In this document: positions 15,484-24,009 of the stretch, piece after piece
Numbering within the stretch: position 1 is the first letter of the stretch
How the letters are laid out: every line of letters begins with the position of its first letter
NCBI GenBank assembly: GCA_044223995.1
Contig: JBGALE010000009.1
Coordinates: 1-64,000, forward strand
DNA from: JACMLD01 sp044223995
GTDB lineage: Bacteria > Bacteroidota > Bacteroidia > Chitinophagales > Chitinophagaceae
Direction: 5' to 3'
Length of the DNA stretch: 64,000 nt
Made by a program: the position numbers and the translations under genes
Notes under the pieces: model-generated
The model's database searches: none
What the model was told of the DNA's origin: nothing
Seen by the model: only the letters and a program-made list of their open reading frames with translations

Positions 15484-15952
15484 TTTTAGTACACGAAACC
15501 TGGGGCTAGCAGTTGTCAGATTAGATCAACTTGTGGATTACTATTCAAAGCTTCACAAGGAGAAATGGACCCTCAAAAAGAGAGAAATGATACTTACCAG
15601 CCTAGGGTCGTGTATTGATAGTCATACCATACGGAAGATAAATTTGTCAATACCGTATAAGCGACATCAGACAAGTGAATTTTTGGAACTTTTGAATGGG
15701 ATTATGGAACTGGCGCAAGTCAAAAACATCGAAGTGATTATCTATACACCCAAAGATTTGTTTCAATTCATTCCCTATCCAAAAAAGAAGACTCAAAAGG
15801 TCTTCATGAATCAATTGGTATTACTTTATCCGGAGTTAGTTCCCTATTATGAGAAGGAAATTAATAACAGGACGAAGTATTATTACAAGATGTTTGAAGC
15901 GATAGGGGTGGCGACAATTTATCTGAAGAAAATTGGCAGATGGCGGAGTTAA
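15455..15952 (+). CDS. RuvC/RNase H-fold-like protein, first catalytic residue altered
   Basis: The ATG at 15455 gives 165 residues. The N-terminus 'IVLGLSFSTRNLGLAVVRLD' mirrors the first strand of RuvC-fold resolvases (consensus Gly-Ile-Asp-x-Gly-x-x-x-x-Gly), but the metal-binding Asp position is Ser. A middle strand 'NIEVIIYTPKDLFQF' and a C-terminal helix 'YYKMFEAIGVATIYLKK' fit the fold. Without the Asp it may be a DNA-binding or structural protein and not a nuclease. It is followed by a strong terminator. Confidence 0.5.
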   Translation: MEAEIVLGLSFSTRNLGLAVVRLDQLVDYYSKLHKEKWTLKKREMILTSLGSCIDSHTIRKINLSIPYKRHQTSEFLELLNGIMELAQVKNIEVIIYTPKDLFQFIPYPKKKTQKVFMNQLVLLYPELVPYYEKEINNRTKYYYKMFEAIGVATIYLKKIGRWRS

Positions 15953-15956
15953 TGTG

Positions 15957-15988
15957 AAGGCAGGAGATTATTTGATCTCCTGCCTTTT
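15957..15988 (+). terminator. Intrinsic terminator
   Basis: A 12-bp perfect stem (arms aaggcaggagat and atctcctgcctt) with a 6-base loop, running into TTTT. It closes the two-gene unit 15247-15952. Confidence 0.85.
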
Positions 15989-15994
15989 GCATTT

Positions 15995-16010
15995 TACCCT
16001 CCCTTATGTT
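15995..16010 (+). promoter_or_regulatory. CCCTCCCTTATGTT box upstream of ardC
   Basis: Near-identical to the box before the XRE gene. It lies 66 bases before the ardC start, and 20 bases before an ATGAGAAAG at 16031 that opens a 32-codon frame overlapping ardC. Confidence 0.4.
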
Positions 16011-16076
16011 CCTTCCTTGGTTTTCATACAATGAGAAAGAAGAAATATGTTCTTTCACAATTAAAAACCATAATGT

Positions 16077-16982
16077 ATGGAGCCAAACAACATCGAAGTG
16101 AAAAAAGACGTGTATACGTTAGTCACTGACCGTATTATTGAATTATTGGAAGCTGGTACCATTCCCTGGAGGAAACCCTGGACAGAGAAAGGGTTACCTC
16201 AGAATCTAATCTCAAAACGGTACTACAGGGGTATTAACCTCATGCTCCTGAATTCACTGGAATACTCAAGCAATCTATTCCTCACCTGGAAGCAGTTAAA
16301 AACAATTAGTGCTTCGGTGAAGAAGGGAGAGAAAGGTACCCTTGTGGTATTTAGCAAGATGATAGAGCAGGAAGTACAGAAGAATGGAATAGCTAGTATG
16401 GAGAAACGTTCAGTGCTCCGGTACTACAAAGTATTCAATATAGACCAATGTACTGACATCCCCCGAGCCTTCCTTACAACAGATGGTAATATCAATGAGC
16501 CAATGCAGGAGTATGACCGGATTATCTCTGAAATGAAGGAGCCACCTATCATTGAGCACAATGAAGATGAGGCATTCTATGACCCTGACAAGGATATCAT
16601 CAATATGCCAAGGCTTGAATCATTTGAAAGCTCCGAAGCCTATTATGGCACCTTGTATCATGAATTAATTCATTCCACAGGACATGCCAAAAGGCTTAAT
16701 CGTAAAGGGATAGTAGAAAACTATTCATTTGGTACAGAGATGTATTCTGAAGAAGAACTCATTGCTGAGATTGGTGCCTGTTATCTTAAATCATATACCG
16801 GAATACCAATAGCTGATTTATCTAACAGTGCATCATATATAGCTGAATGGCTCAAGGTATTAAAGAATAACCGGAGGTTTATTGTTATTGTTTCAGGAAG
16901 AAGTCAGCAAGCTGTAGAGTATATCTTATCCAAAGCCGTACCCGGTGAAGAACAGGAAACGTCTGTTGATGTTTTGGTTTAA
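16077..16982 (+). CDS. ardC: ArdC-like antirestriction protein
   Basis: The 301-residue protein has the N-terminal ArdC ssDNA-binding domain (about 8-125, with 'GTIPWRKPW' and 'YYRGINLMLL'). A zincin-like metallopeptidase domain follows, with His198-Glu-Leu-Ile-His202 in 'LYHELIHSTGH'. ArdC proteins enter recipient cells with single-stranded plasmid DNA and blunt host restriction. It forms its own unit between a terminator at 15957-15988 and one at 16995-17023. Its presence supports transfer of the element by conjugation. Confidence 0.9.
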   Translation: MEPNNIEVKKDVYTLVTDRIIELLEAGTIPWRKPWTEKGLPQNLISKRYYRGINLMLLNSLEYSSNLFLTWKQLKTISASVKKGEKGTLVVFSKMIEQEVQKNGIASMEKRSVLRYYKVFNIDQCTDIPRAFLTTDGNINEPMQEYDRIISEMKEPPIIEHNEDEAFYDPDKDIINMPRLESFESSEAYYGTLYHELIHSTGHAKRLNRKGIVENYSFGTEMYSEEELIAEIGACYLKSYTGIPIADLSNSASYIAEWLKVLKNNRRFIVIVSGRSQQAVEYILSKAVPGEEQETSVDVLV

Positions 16983-16994
16983 GGGTTAGTATGA

Positions 16995-17023
16995 AGTCCC
17001 CTATTTCTACAGGGGGCTTTTTT
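16995..17023 (+). terminator. Intrinsic terminator after ardC
   Basis: Arms agtcccct and agggggct (8 bp with one GU pair) and an 8-base loop, followed by a run of six T. It lies 12 bases after the ardC stop. Confidence 0.8.
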
Positions 17024-17243
17024 AATAAACCTGAATAACTCGCTGCAAGTGATACTTACAATTTAGTAATGGTCTAACCAGCGTATCTTAGGACAATTTA
17101 GGATTTTATGAATAAAAATTATCCGAAACGAAATATTTTTGAAATTATAAAGGATATCAGGAAGGCAATATCTCTTTCTAAATAGCCCTGGTGCAAGCAG
17201 TGACTTCAATTAAGCTAATTGATTAATCTTAAAAAAAACTTTT

Positions 17244-18119
17244 ATGAATACCCGTGTACGGAAAATGCTAATCGAAAGCGCAAGGCAAAACAAACCGTTA
17301 GTTTATAGCGAGGTAATGCGAAAGATTGGATTAGATCACAGCGAAAAAGATGATCGAAATAAATTCAGTAAGATTTTGGAAGATATTTCTCGATTTGAGC
17401 ATTCAAGGCAAAGACCGTTGTTAAGCGCCCAAATAGTTTATATGGGGACTGGTGAAATTGGAAAGAAATTTTATTGGTTAGCAAGTGAATTAAAGTATGG
17501 AACGCAAAAAGAGTTAGAAGCGAGGGTCTTCGAAGGTGAAATGATGGTAATATGCCATAATTTTTGGATTGACGAAAATAAATTCAAAGACTTTCTTAAT
17601 GATGATGGCAATGAATCCAAAGCAGAACCAAGCAGCACTATATTAAAGCGAACTTCGATTCCTATTCACAAAGTAGAAGCAAATGACAATGATGAATTCA
17701 GTTTGGTTGGCCGTGAGGTTGACTGGTTAAGAAATACAGAAGAAAACATAAAGCTTGGAAACTTAGGTGAGCAGTTAGTAAAAGAATATGAAAAAGAAAT
17801 ATTACTAAGCGCCGGTTTTGGATATTTGGCTGATAAAGTCATAAAAGTTAAGGATGGTTTGGGCTATGATATTTTATCCTTTTATACGGATGGAAAAGAA
17901 AAATATATTGAAGTAAAAACGACAAGAGGTAATTCCAGCACAGCTTTTTTTATCACTGCATCCGAGAAAGAATTTTCAATTCAAAAACACGAGTGTTATC
18001 ATTTGTACCGGCTTTACAATTTTACTACGGAAAAGCGTCCAATTGATTTTTTCGAGATTAAGGGTGATTTGAATACCTATTTTAAGTTTGATGCGATTCT
18101 ATTTCAGGCGCGATTTTAA
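17244..18119 (+). CDS. DUF3883 protein, PD-(D/E)XK-like
   Basis: The 291-residue protein has a basic N-terminal region of about 130 residues, possibly DNA-binding. Its C-terminal DUF3883 domain starts with 'LGNLGEQLVKEYEKE'. The core 'GLGYDILSF' and 'KYIEVKTTRG' supply Asp and Glu-x-Lys, the restriction-endonuclease-like catalytic triad. DUF3883 domains are frequent in restriction and defence loci. It converges on the paraMORC operon with 31 bases between stops, so it could be an extra nuclease of that system or an independent gene. Confidence 0.7.
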   Translation: MNTRVRKMLIESARQNKPLVYSEVMRKIGLDHSEKDDRNKFSKILEDISRFEHSRQRPLLSAQIVYMGTGEIGKKFYWLASELKYGTQKELEARVFEGEMMVICHNFWIDENKFKDFLNDDGNESKAEPSSTILKRTSIPIHKVEANDNDEFSLVGREVDWLRNTEENIKLGNLGEQLVKEYEKEILLSAGFGYLADKVIKVKDGLGYDILSFYTDGKEKYIEVKTTRGNSSTAFFITASEKEFSIQKHECYHLYRLYNFTTEKRPIDFFEIKGDLNTYFKFDAILFQARF

Positions 18120-18150
18120 TTTAGTTCTGCAACATATATATAGTTTCACA

Positions 18151-20307
18151 TCATAAAGCCCAGCGAATGAGTTCTCCGCCTAGTTCAACTGGTATGTATG
18201 TTCCAATAGCGGGAACTTCTGAGTAAGCTATATTGCTGTTTTGCAAGAGATTTAAAATATGGATTTGAAAGGTTATTCCGACTCCACGAATTGCCCTATC
18301 GCCTGGGTAGTTTGAACTAGGACCTTGGAATAGTTGATTAATGGTATTGTTAGCTGTATTTAAGGCACGTTCTCTAGGATTCTCAAACTCACTCATAAGA
18401 AAAACTGTACAGGTTTCATCGGGGTTTTCTTCTAGGTGTCTACTAAGTACATAAAGTAGACCCGTGTAATCCCGTACATCGGTCGGGCTAGTGAAGCGAA
18501 GCAAATTTAAAAGTTCATCATACACTATTGCCAGTGAAGTATCTAATCTGGGAATTCTTTCAGTCACCTCAAATAAACTGGTGTTGGTAAATGCGCGTAC
18601 AATATTCTGGTTGTTTTGAATTATATGCTCATTATAATGCGGAGTTTTTATTGCATTCCATTCACCTCCAAAAAACGAACGCTCAAATTCAATAGAAAAT
18701 ATATTCGAGCGTGAAAGGTTTAAATCAGACGTTAAAAACACTTCCCTATACCATTCATTTAGACTTCTTCCAGTTTCTTTGTGCTCTCTAAGTCTTCCCC
18801 TCATATCCTCTTCATGCTCAACATATCTAATATATGCGCTTCTTGCTTCTTCGTCGAGATAAACTCTACAGTAGCCCAAGTAGCTTTCCTTATACCCAAA
18901 AAACCTTGCTCTCTGTTGAATAGTATCCGCGTTGCCAACTCCGACACTCCGTGGCATATAGGTAACAGTAAGGCCTTCCACAGTAAACCCTCTATCCATC
19001 GCTTGACCGCCTATTAAAATGAATGAATAATTGTTTCTCCATTCAACAATTGTTTTGTTTCCTCCACGCGAATTTAACGATTGAATAACCGTTGAATTGA
19101 TGGCGTGCCTTAGCCTATGGCTAGTTAATTCCTCAAATGCCGGAAGATCAGTGGTTGTTCTAGATAAGTCATTGTATGCCTCACTAAATTCATTAAGCAA
19201 ATCCACTTTGTCTGGATTACCATCCGGTAATGAAAGAAGTTCAACAAAATGGTTTTTAATATTCGTGACAAATTGGAAGTAATCATTATGAGTATAGGTT
19301 AACTGGGAAGGATGTATCATCATTGAGCGTTTTTTCCCATCTTTATTTCTCTTTCCTTTTACCACGCCCAAAAAAAATATTTGCAAAGCAAAAATTAGGC
19401 TTTCTGGAGGGGTCAAAGGGCCCTCTTCTGAATCAATATCATTTATTACCTGTGTTAACTCTGGGCGATCCACAAAAAAAGTGTGTCCACCAGTATATCC
19501 TGGCCCTGGGGTTAGTAATTGAATAAAATTAGGAGACAAATTATTCATAATGTCGATGAATAATGGGGCCTGTGGAGTGGCTGTATATTGAATAAACGTA
19601 TGATGTGGAATCGAGTTTCTTAATTCAATAATTCTTCTATGGATAGGGCTCATTTCATTTCCACCAGTTCTTGCATTTTGTCGTTCTTTTGTATTCATAC
19701 TGTGCTGATCGCCCTCGTCGTCAATTATCAAAACTGGAACGCCATTTAAATCGAGGGTCGACAATAGTTCTTGTAAATTTGGTAAATGATTTCTTTGTTT
19801 CATTACAGTTACCAAAATTGTTTTTCGTTCTTCTTCAGGAAAGGTAACATCTCTATATTCATTTAATGCTGTTGCAATCTGATTTCTTGTTGTGATATCG
19901 CTCAAGCGTGGATTTCTAAACGACAGCCATTGTAAATCAGCCCTTGAGTCAATTTGGAGATCTTTTTCAAGACGAGTATATGATTGAGCTACGAGGTTAG
20001 TCGAAATTCCAGCTATTATGATAATTATTCGATACCCATTATCTTTTGCCAGAGCTGTTAGTGCAGTAAATGACATGGTCTTCCCGCTTTGAACATACCC
20101 GAATACCAAGCCTATCTCACTATTGCTTCTATGTGAAGGATTGCCACATTGGCAAAGTATTTCCGTAGTTTCTTCAATCAATCTATGTTCGCTTTCAGCA
20201 GATAAGTTTAAGTGCCTTAATAAAAATTGAGTTTCTTCACCTCTAATGGGGTTCCAGGCCCGAGTAACGCTTTGAATTGGCTGACCAGATTGCCCAATTG
20301 TACTCAT
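18151..20307 (-). CDS. Z1-domain ATPase of the paraMORC restriction system
   Basis: The 718-residue protein has Walker A 'GYVQSGKT' (70-77), a DEAD-like Walker B 'VLIIDDEGDQHS', 'IQYTATPQAPL' and a C-terminal helicase half with 'LIGGQAMDRGFTVEGLTVTY'. These mark the Z1 family of superfamily-2-like ATPases. Z1 proteins travel with MORC-type ATPases and C5 methyltransferases in bacterial restriction operons, where they are thought to remodel or translocate DNA. It is the last gene of the operon, one base after the MORC gene. Confidence 0.85.
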   Translation of the reverse strand: MSTIGQSGQPIQSVTRAWNPIRGEETQFLLRHLNLSAESEHRLIEETTEILCQCGNPSHRSNSEIGLVFGYVQSGKTMSFTALTALAKDNGYRIIIIIAGISTNLVAQSYTRLEKDLQIDSRADLQWLSFRNPRLSDITTRNQIATALNEYRDVTFPEEERKTILVTVMKQRNHLPNLQELLSTLDLNGVPVLIIDDEGDQHSMNTKERQNARTGGNEMSPIHRRIIELRNSIPHHTFIQYTATPQAPLFIDIMNNLSPNFIQLLTPGPGYTGGHTFFVDRPELTQVINDIDSEEGPLTPPESLIFALQIFFLGVVKGKRNKDGKKRSMMIHPSQLTYTHNDYFQFVTNIKNHFVELLSLPDGNPDKVDLLNEFSEAYNDLSRTTTDLPAFEELTSHRLRHAINSTVIQSLNSRGGNKTIVEWRNNYSFILIGGQAMDRGFTVEGLTVTYMPRSVGVGNADTIQQRARFFGYKESYLGYCRVYLDEEARSAYIRYVEHEEDMRGRLREHKETGRSLNEWYREVFLTSDLNLSRSNIFSIEFERSFFGGEWNAIKTPHYNEHIIQNNQNIVRAFTNTSLFEVTERIPRLDTSLAIVYDELLNLLRFTSPTDVRDYTGLLYVLSRHLEENPDETCTVFLMSEFENPRERALNTANNTINQLFQGPSSNYPGDRAIRGVGITFQIHILNLLQNSNIAYSEVPAIGTYIPVELGGELIRWAL

Positions 20308-20308
20308 A

Positions 20309-21850
20309 TTATGATTTTGAAATTGCAGTTAGTAGTTTATTTATGTTCATTCGCACTGTTCCTGCTTTGCTTACTCCAGCTTCTCTAGCAGCCTCTTCAG
20401 CCAGTCCAATAGCAGCAGCTATTCTTAAAATCGGTTCAAGTTTAGACTTGTCAGTTCCGGCAAAATGAATAACAAACGGGTGATTGAGAGACATTCTAAC
20501 CCCAACTTGTCTTAAAGTAGTATTCGTCGTACGATTTTTTAAAACATGGCTGCCGATCTCTATCCAATCAATAATATCACTATCATATGACAGTTCAATT
20601 GCAATCAACCAATTTGTATCATTGAAATCTATTTGAAATTCTCTAAAGGCTGTCTCATCTGTCTTAGTTAGCTCAGTCTTATCATTAGTTGGTGCAGGTG
20701 AAGACCGGATTTCTTGAATTGCTGGCTGAACATTTTTTTCTATATTTTGGACTGTTGACTTCACAACTGATTCAGCAGCTTTTATCATTTCGGCTCTCGA
20801 TGGTTTTACACGATAATCCCTTGCTTGTTTTAGCAATGGGAAAGATGGTTGACTTAGGTCAGATTTTAAAAGGTCAAGAAAGATATCCATGTTCTCATCC
20901 CACTTAATTCCTTTTTTTGTGAAACTTACATTAAACCCTTCCAAATGTAATTCTCCAAAAATCCTTTTGTACTCGGGGCTGCCAGAGTCTCCCATAATTT
21001 CTTTAGGCTTAAAACCTTGATCCGAACTTCCCTCAATCACCCTGCCTCTTCGAAATAGAGCAAAACCAGTCTCAGTATTTGACATGGTCTCTCGTAAAGC
21101 CACAAATCCCTTTACAAACAATTTTCCTTTGTCAATTTCAAAGTCAATATCCTTTTTCCAATAAATAGGAGTCGTACTACTATCGTATGGAAATGGAGCA
21201 GTTAAAATCTTTGGATCTTGATATTTTAACTCTTCATTGTCTATGAAGAGTCTTAGCAGTCCTTTTCTTGTGAAATCTCGATATATGCTTGCTAAGTGGT
21301 CTCTAATTTTCCCTTTGGTCTTTTTTACAGGCATTCTGTTAATGTTGCAAAGCTCTATAATTGTGTAGTGAACATTAGTTTCCTGTAGCCTGGTGAATAC
21401 ATTAAGCTCTTCGAGTTTGTCATAAAAAATTTTATTTAAGTCGAACGTGACTGTTTTCTCTACACTTTCGCCAATTGCTGTCGTTCTAACACTCCAATAA
21501 TCCGAAAACCAGCAAGCTGCTGATTTCATACCCATCCCAAATTCGGACAAACCTGAATTGTCCGGCGGGATTTCTGCTGCTCGAAAAGCCCTTGCATAAT
21601 CTTTATACTGAATACCTGCCGCATTATCCTTAATGACAATTTTTCTGTCGATATCATTAAGTTCAATTTTTACTTCTAAGGTAAAGCCGTCACCATCTAT
21701 TACCTTAAGTTCTTTTTCATATTTTAGGAAACTGTCGATAGCGTTGTCGACAAATTCGGCCAATGCATACCAAGGGTCATATTCGATATGTTTAAGTATC
21801 GAAAGTATACTTACGCCTGGTCTAATGCTTACTTTATCCTGCGAACTCAT
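20309..21850 (-). CDS. paraMORC GHKL ATPase
   Basis: This 513-residue protein has a Bergerat ATP-binding fold: N-box 'AEFVDNAIDS' (Glu32, Asn36), G1 box 'KDNAAGI' (75-80) and G2 box 'EFGMGMKSAACWFS' (103-116). This is the prokaryotic relative of MORC, MutL and Hsp90 ATPases described in restriction systems. It probably acts as an ATP-dependent DNA clamp. It overlaps the methyltransferase gene by 17 bases and is followed directly by Z1, so subunit stoichiometry is likely coupled. Confidence 0.9.
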   Translation of the reverse strand: MSSQDKVSIRPGVSILSILKHIEYDPWYALAEFVDNAIDSFLKYEKELKVIDGDGFTLEVKIELNDIDRKIVIKDNAAGIQYKDYARAFRAAEIPPDNSGLSEFGMGMKSAACWFSDYWSVRTTAIGESVEKTVTFDLNKIFYDKLEELNVFTRLQETNVHYTIIELCNINRMPVKKTKGKIRDHLASIYRDFTRKGLLRLFIDNEELKYQDPKILTAPFPYDSSTTPIYWKKDIDFEIDKGKLFVKGFVALRETMSNTETGFALFRRGRVIEGSSDQGFKPKEIMGDSGSPEYKRIFGELHLEGFNVSFTKKGIKWDENMDIFLDLLKSDLSQPSFPLLKQARDYRVKPSRAEMIKAAESVVKSTVQNIEKNVQPAIQEIRSSPAPTNDKTELTKTDETAFREFQIDFNDTNWLIAIELSYDSDIIDWIEIGSHVLKNRTTNTTLRQVGVRMSLNHPFVIHFAGTDKSKLEPILRIAAAIGLAEEAAREAGVSKAGTVRMNINKLLTAISKS

Positions 21851-23171
21851 GAACTTTAGGAGTTAAAATTTGTTTCGCTTTCGTATGAATTTTTTCACTA
21901 TTAAGATTATTTTGTCGAATAAGTTGCTGAGCGATCAACTCCACAATTTTTGTATTGACAGCGTTGCCGAGGGCATCAAAAGCAGTCCCATTATTTTCTG
22001 GCAAATTCTTGAGGCAGTCCATACCCTGTAATCTTGCTCCTTCCCATTTCGTAATATACCTTTCTTCCCAACCAATGATGGGAATTTGCGTACTAACACA
22101 AACTAATGACGGAAAGAAATCGATTTTTTTTAGTCTTATCCCTGATCCTCGGAACTGAATTATATAGTTTCTTACTATTCTTTCTCCTCCTTGAATGTTC
22201 CATTCAAATTTTTGCCAGCTTGGCACTTCCAATTCTTCAATCTTCTTTACTACTGGTTTCAGCATTTTTTTGTATCTCTCATAAAAATCTCTATTGCTTC
22301 TAATATAGTTTTTCTTCCATTGGGGGAATTTTTTAGTCTTTACTCTTGCATAGCCTGGTAAATTAAGGAGCTTTTCTGCTCTAGACATTCCTTTTAGTGG
22401 CATGCCAAAGTTGCCATGACTTCTCCCTAAAAGTTGGTCGCTTGATGCAAACGGTGTTCTGTCTTCGAATGGATAAGTAGCTCCAAATTCCATCGCCCAA
22501 ATTGGGAAACTCGGTAACTTATCATTTTTGGGAATTCGATCTAGGAACTCTTGCCATATGTCAAGACAATTAACTTTTTCATCTTCGAGGTGTAGAGTTT
22601 TGTCACAGTTGTTATTCAAAAAGGCGTTTATGCTCTTCGACAACGGCTTTTTCTCTGGCCATTTAAAGTGATCAAGGCCAGTTTTGCATCCTACAATGAA
22701 AAGTCGCTGTCTATGTTGTGGTATGTCAAATTCATGCGGAGAAAGAACCTCACCCTTTATGCTATATTTCAACTTCTCTTGTAGAATTGAAGACATATAA
22801 GCATAGGTCTCCTCGTTATCGTGTTTTGCTAAATGCTGGACATTTTCTAAAATGAAATAGGTAGGCTTATGGTATTTTAGAATTCTAACAATTTCGTCAA
22901 ATAGATTACCATTATCTTTATCCTCTAAGCCTTTTTGCCTACCTGCTTTGGAAAATGGTTGACAAGGAAATCCTGCACACAGGATATCATGCGGGGGTAT
23001 TTCTTCAGCTTTTATACTTCGTATATCCCTATTTGGTTTTATTCCAAAGTTAGTTTCATAAAGAATAGCTAACGATTCCTTAATTTCTGATGCAAAAACG
23101 CATTCATGCCCGATTTCGCTTAGCGCGATATGAAAACCGCCAAGCCCCGCAAAAAGGTCAATAAATTTCAT
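21834..23171 (-). CDS. DNA (cytosine-5) methyltransferase
   Basis: The 445-residue enzyme shows motif I 'DLFAGLGGFHIAL', motif IV 'CAGFPCQPFSKAGRQKG' with nucleophile Cys70, motif VI 'FILENVQHL', motif VIII 'QHRQRLFIVG', and motif X 'ALGNAVNTKIV'. All catalytic parts are intact. It should methylate cytosine in a short site and protect host DNA from the associated cutting machinery. The target cannot be read from sequence. It lies in the middle of the paraMORC operon. Confidence 0.95.
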   Translation of the reverse strand: MKFIDLFAGLGGFHIALSEIGHECVFASEIKESLAILYETNFGIKPNRDIRSIKAEEIPPHDILCAGFPCQPFSKAGRQKGLEDKDNGNLFDEIVRILKYHKPTYFILENVQHLAKHDNEETYAYMSSILQEKLKYSIKGEVLSPHEFDIPQHRQRLFIVGCKTGLDHFKWPEKKPLSKSINAFLNNNCDKTLHLEDEKVNCLDIWQEFLDRIPKNDKLPSFPIWAMEFGATYPFEDRTPFASSDQLLGRSHGNFGMPLKGMSRAEKLLNLPGYARVKTKKFPQWKKNYIRSNRDFYERYKKMLKPVVKKIEELEVPSWQKFEWNIQGGERIVRNYIIQFRGSGIRLKKIDFFPSLVCVSTQIPIIGWEERYITKWEGARLQGMDCLKNLPENNGTAFDALGNAVNTKIVELIAQQLIRQNNLNSEKIHTKAKQILTPKVHEFAG

Positions 23172-23175
23172 AGAA

Positions 23176-24009
23176 TTAATTTAGAATCTCCGCAATTCTT
23201 GTATCGCACCAGACCTTTACTTCATTACTAAGTGTTCCTTCAAGTGGGCGATCTACTATATTTCTATAAATTCGTGTCCTATCAAATAATAAATCCGCTT
23301 CTAAGGATATTTCTTCAAAAACTTCGCTGTTAGAAATTACTACTGCTGTTGAAAATCCTTTTAATGGAGTACATCCGAAGGTTATGTATTTTTCTCTCCA
23401 TGCCCTGGTGGCAACGTCACCAGTTTTGAGAACCCAATTGTGTCCACCTGCGCATTGCATTAAAATAATGACCTGATTTCCTCTTTGGTCACCAAAAGGT
23501 TTCCAAGCGATCACATCCACTCCTCTGTCATTATAATTTGCAGGTAATTCCCTTTTAAATCCTTCATTTGTCAATCCACAAATTTGATTAATAGTGTACT
23601 GCGTAGGATGGCCAAAAATAATAGCCTCTCCATTTATGTATTGTTTAACTGCTTCTCTTGACACCCTTTCAAATAGTTTACCTGTGGGAGTAGGATTTAC
23701 AGGATTGCCAGTAAGCGAAAGGATTAAGCACATTACATATTCTGGACACTCTTCCCAAATCAAGTTAGGTGTAACTTCCTGGCCATTGACAATAAAAGGG
23801 GGATGTTCCCCATATAGTAGCATTCTATAGTCAAGTAGGTCCCAAACATTTGAGAGAAACGCGTCCGATGGTTCGTCTCCTGACGCCATCTCAATCTTAT
23901 GGCCGATAGCTGCTTTGGATACAGGTTCCTGCTCCCAAGCAACAGATAATTCTATCCAATCTGCTACAATCTCGACATTTGTAGGATCGGGGATATCTAA
24001 ATCAATCAT
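23176..24009 (-). CDS. Putative endonuclease subunit of the paraMORC system
   Basis: The 277-residue protein has a restriction-fold signature in the C-terminal half, 'YNDRGVDVIAWKPFGDQRG' followed by 'VIILMQCAGGHNW'. Asp is in place, but the expected Glu/Gln-x-Lys reads Gln-Cys-Ala, so the Lys is missing or has migrated (a Lys follows at 'WVLKTGD'). It overlaps the ParB-like gene by 4 bases and precedes the methyltransferase by 4, a tight operon. It is the best candidate for the nuclease of the system. Confidence 0.6.
   Translation of the reverse strand: MIDLDIPDPTNVEIVADWIELSVAWEQEPVSKAAIGHKIEMASGDEPSDAFLSNVWDLLDYRMLLYGEHPPFIVNGQEVTPNLIWEECPEYVMCLILSLTGNPVNPTPTGKLFERVSREAVKQYINGEAIIFGHPTQYTINQICGLTNEGFKRELPANYNDRGVDVIAWKPFGDQRGNQVIILMQCAGGHNWVLKTGDVATRAWREKYITFGCTPLKGFSTAVVISNSEVFEEISLEADLLFDRTRIYRNIVDRPLEGTLSNEVKVWCDTRIAEILN

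Noticed and set aside
16031..16129. 32-codon frame starting ATGAGAAAG that overlaps the start of ardC
   Set aside because: Possible leader peptide, but it has no protein-like pattern beyond basic residues and the 53-base overlap is out of frame with ardC; kept only as context for the CCCTCCCTTAT box.
17108..17185. 25-codon frame upstream of the DUF3883 gene
   Set aside because: Too short and without a promoter or recognised pattern.
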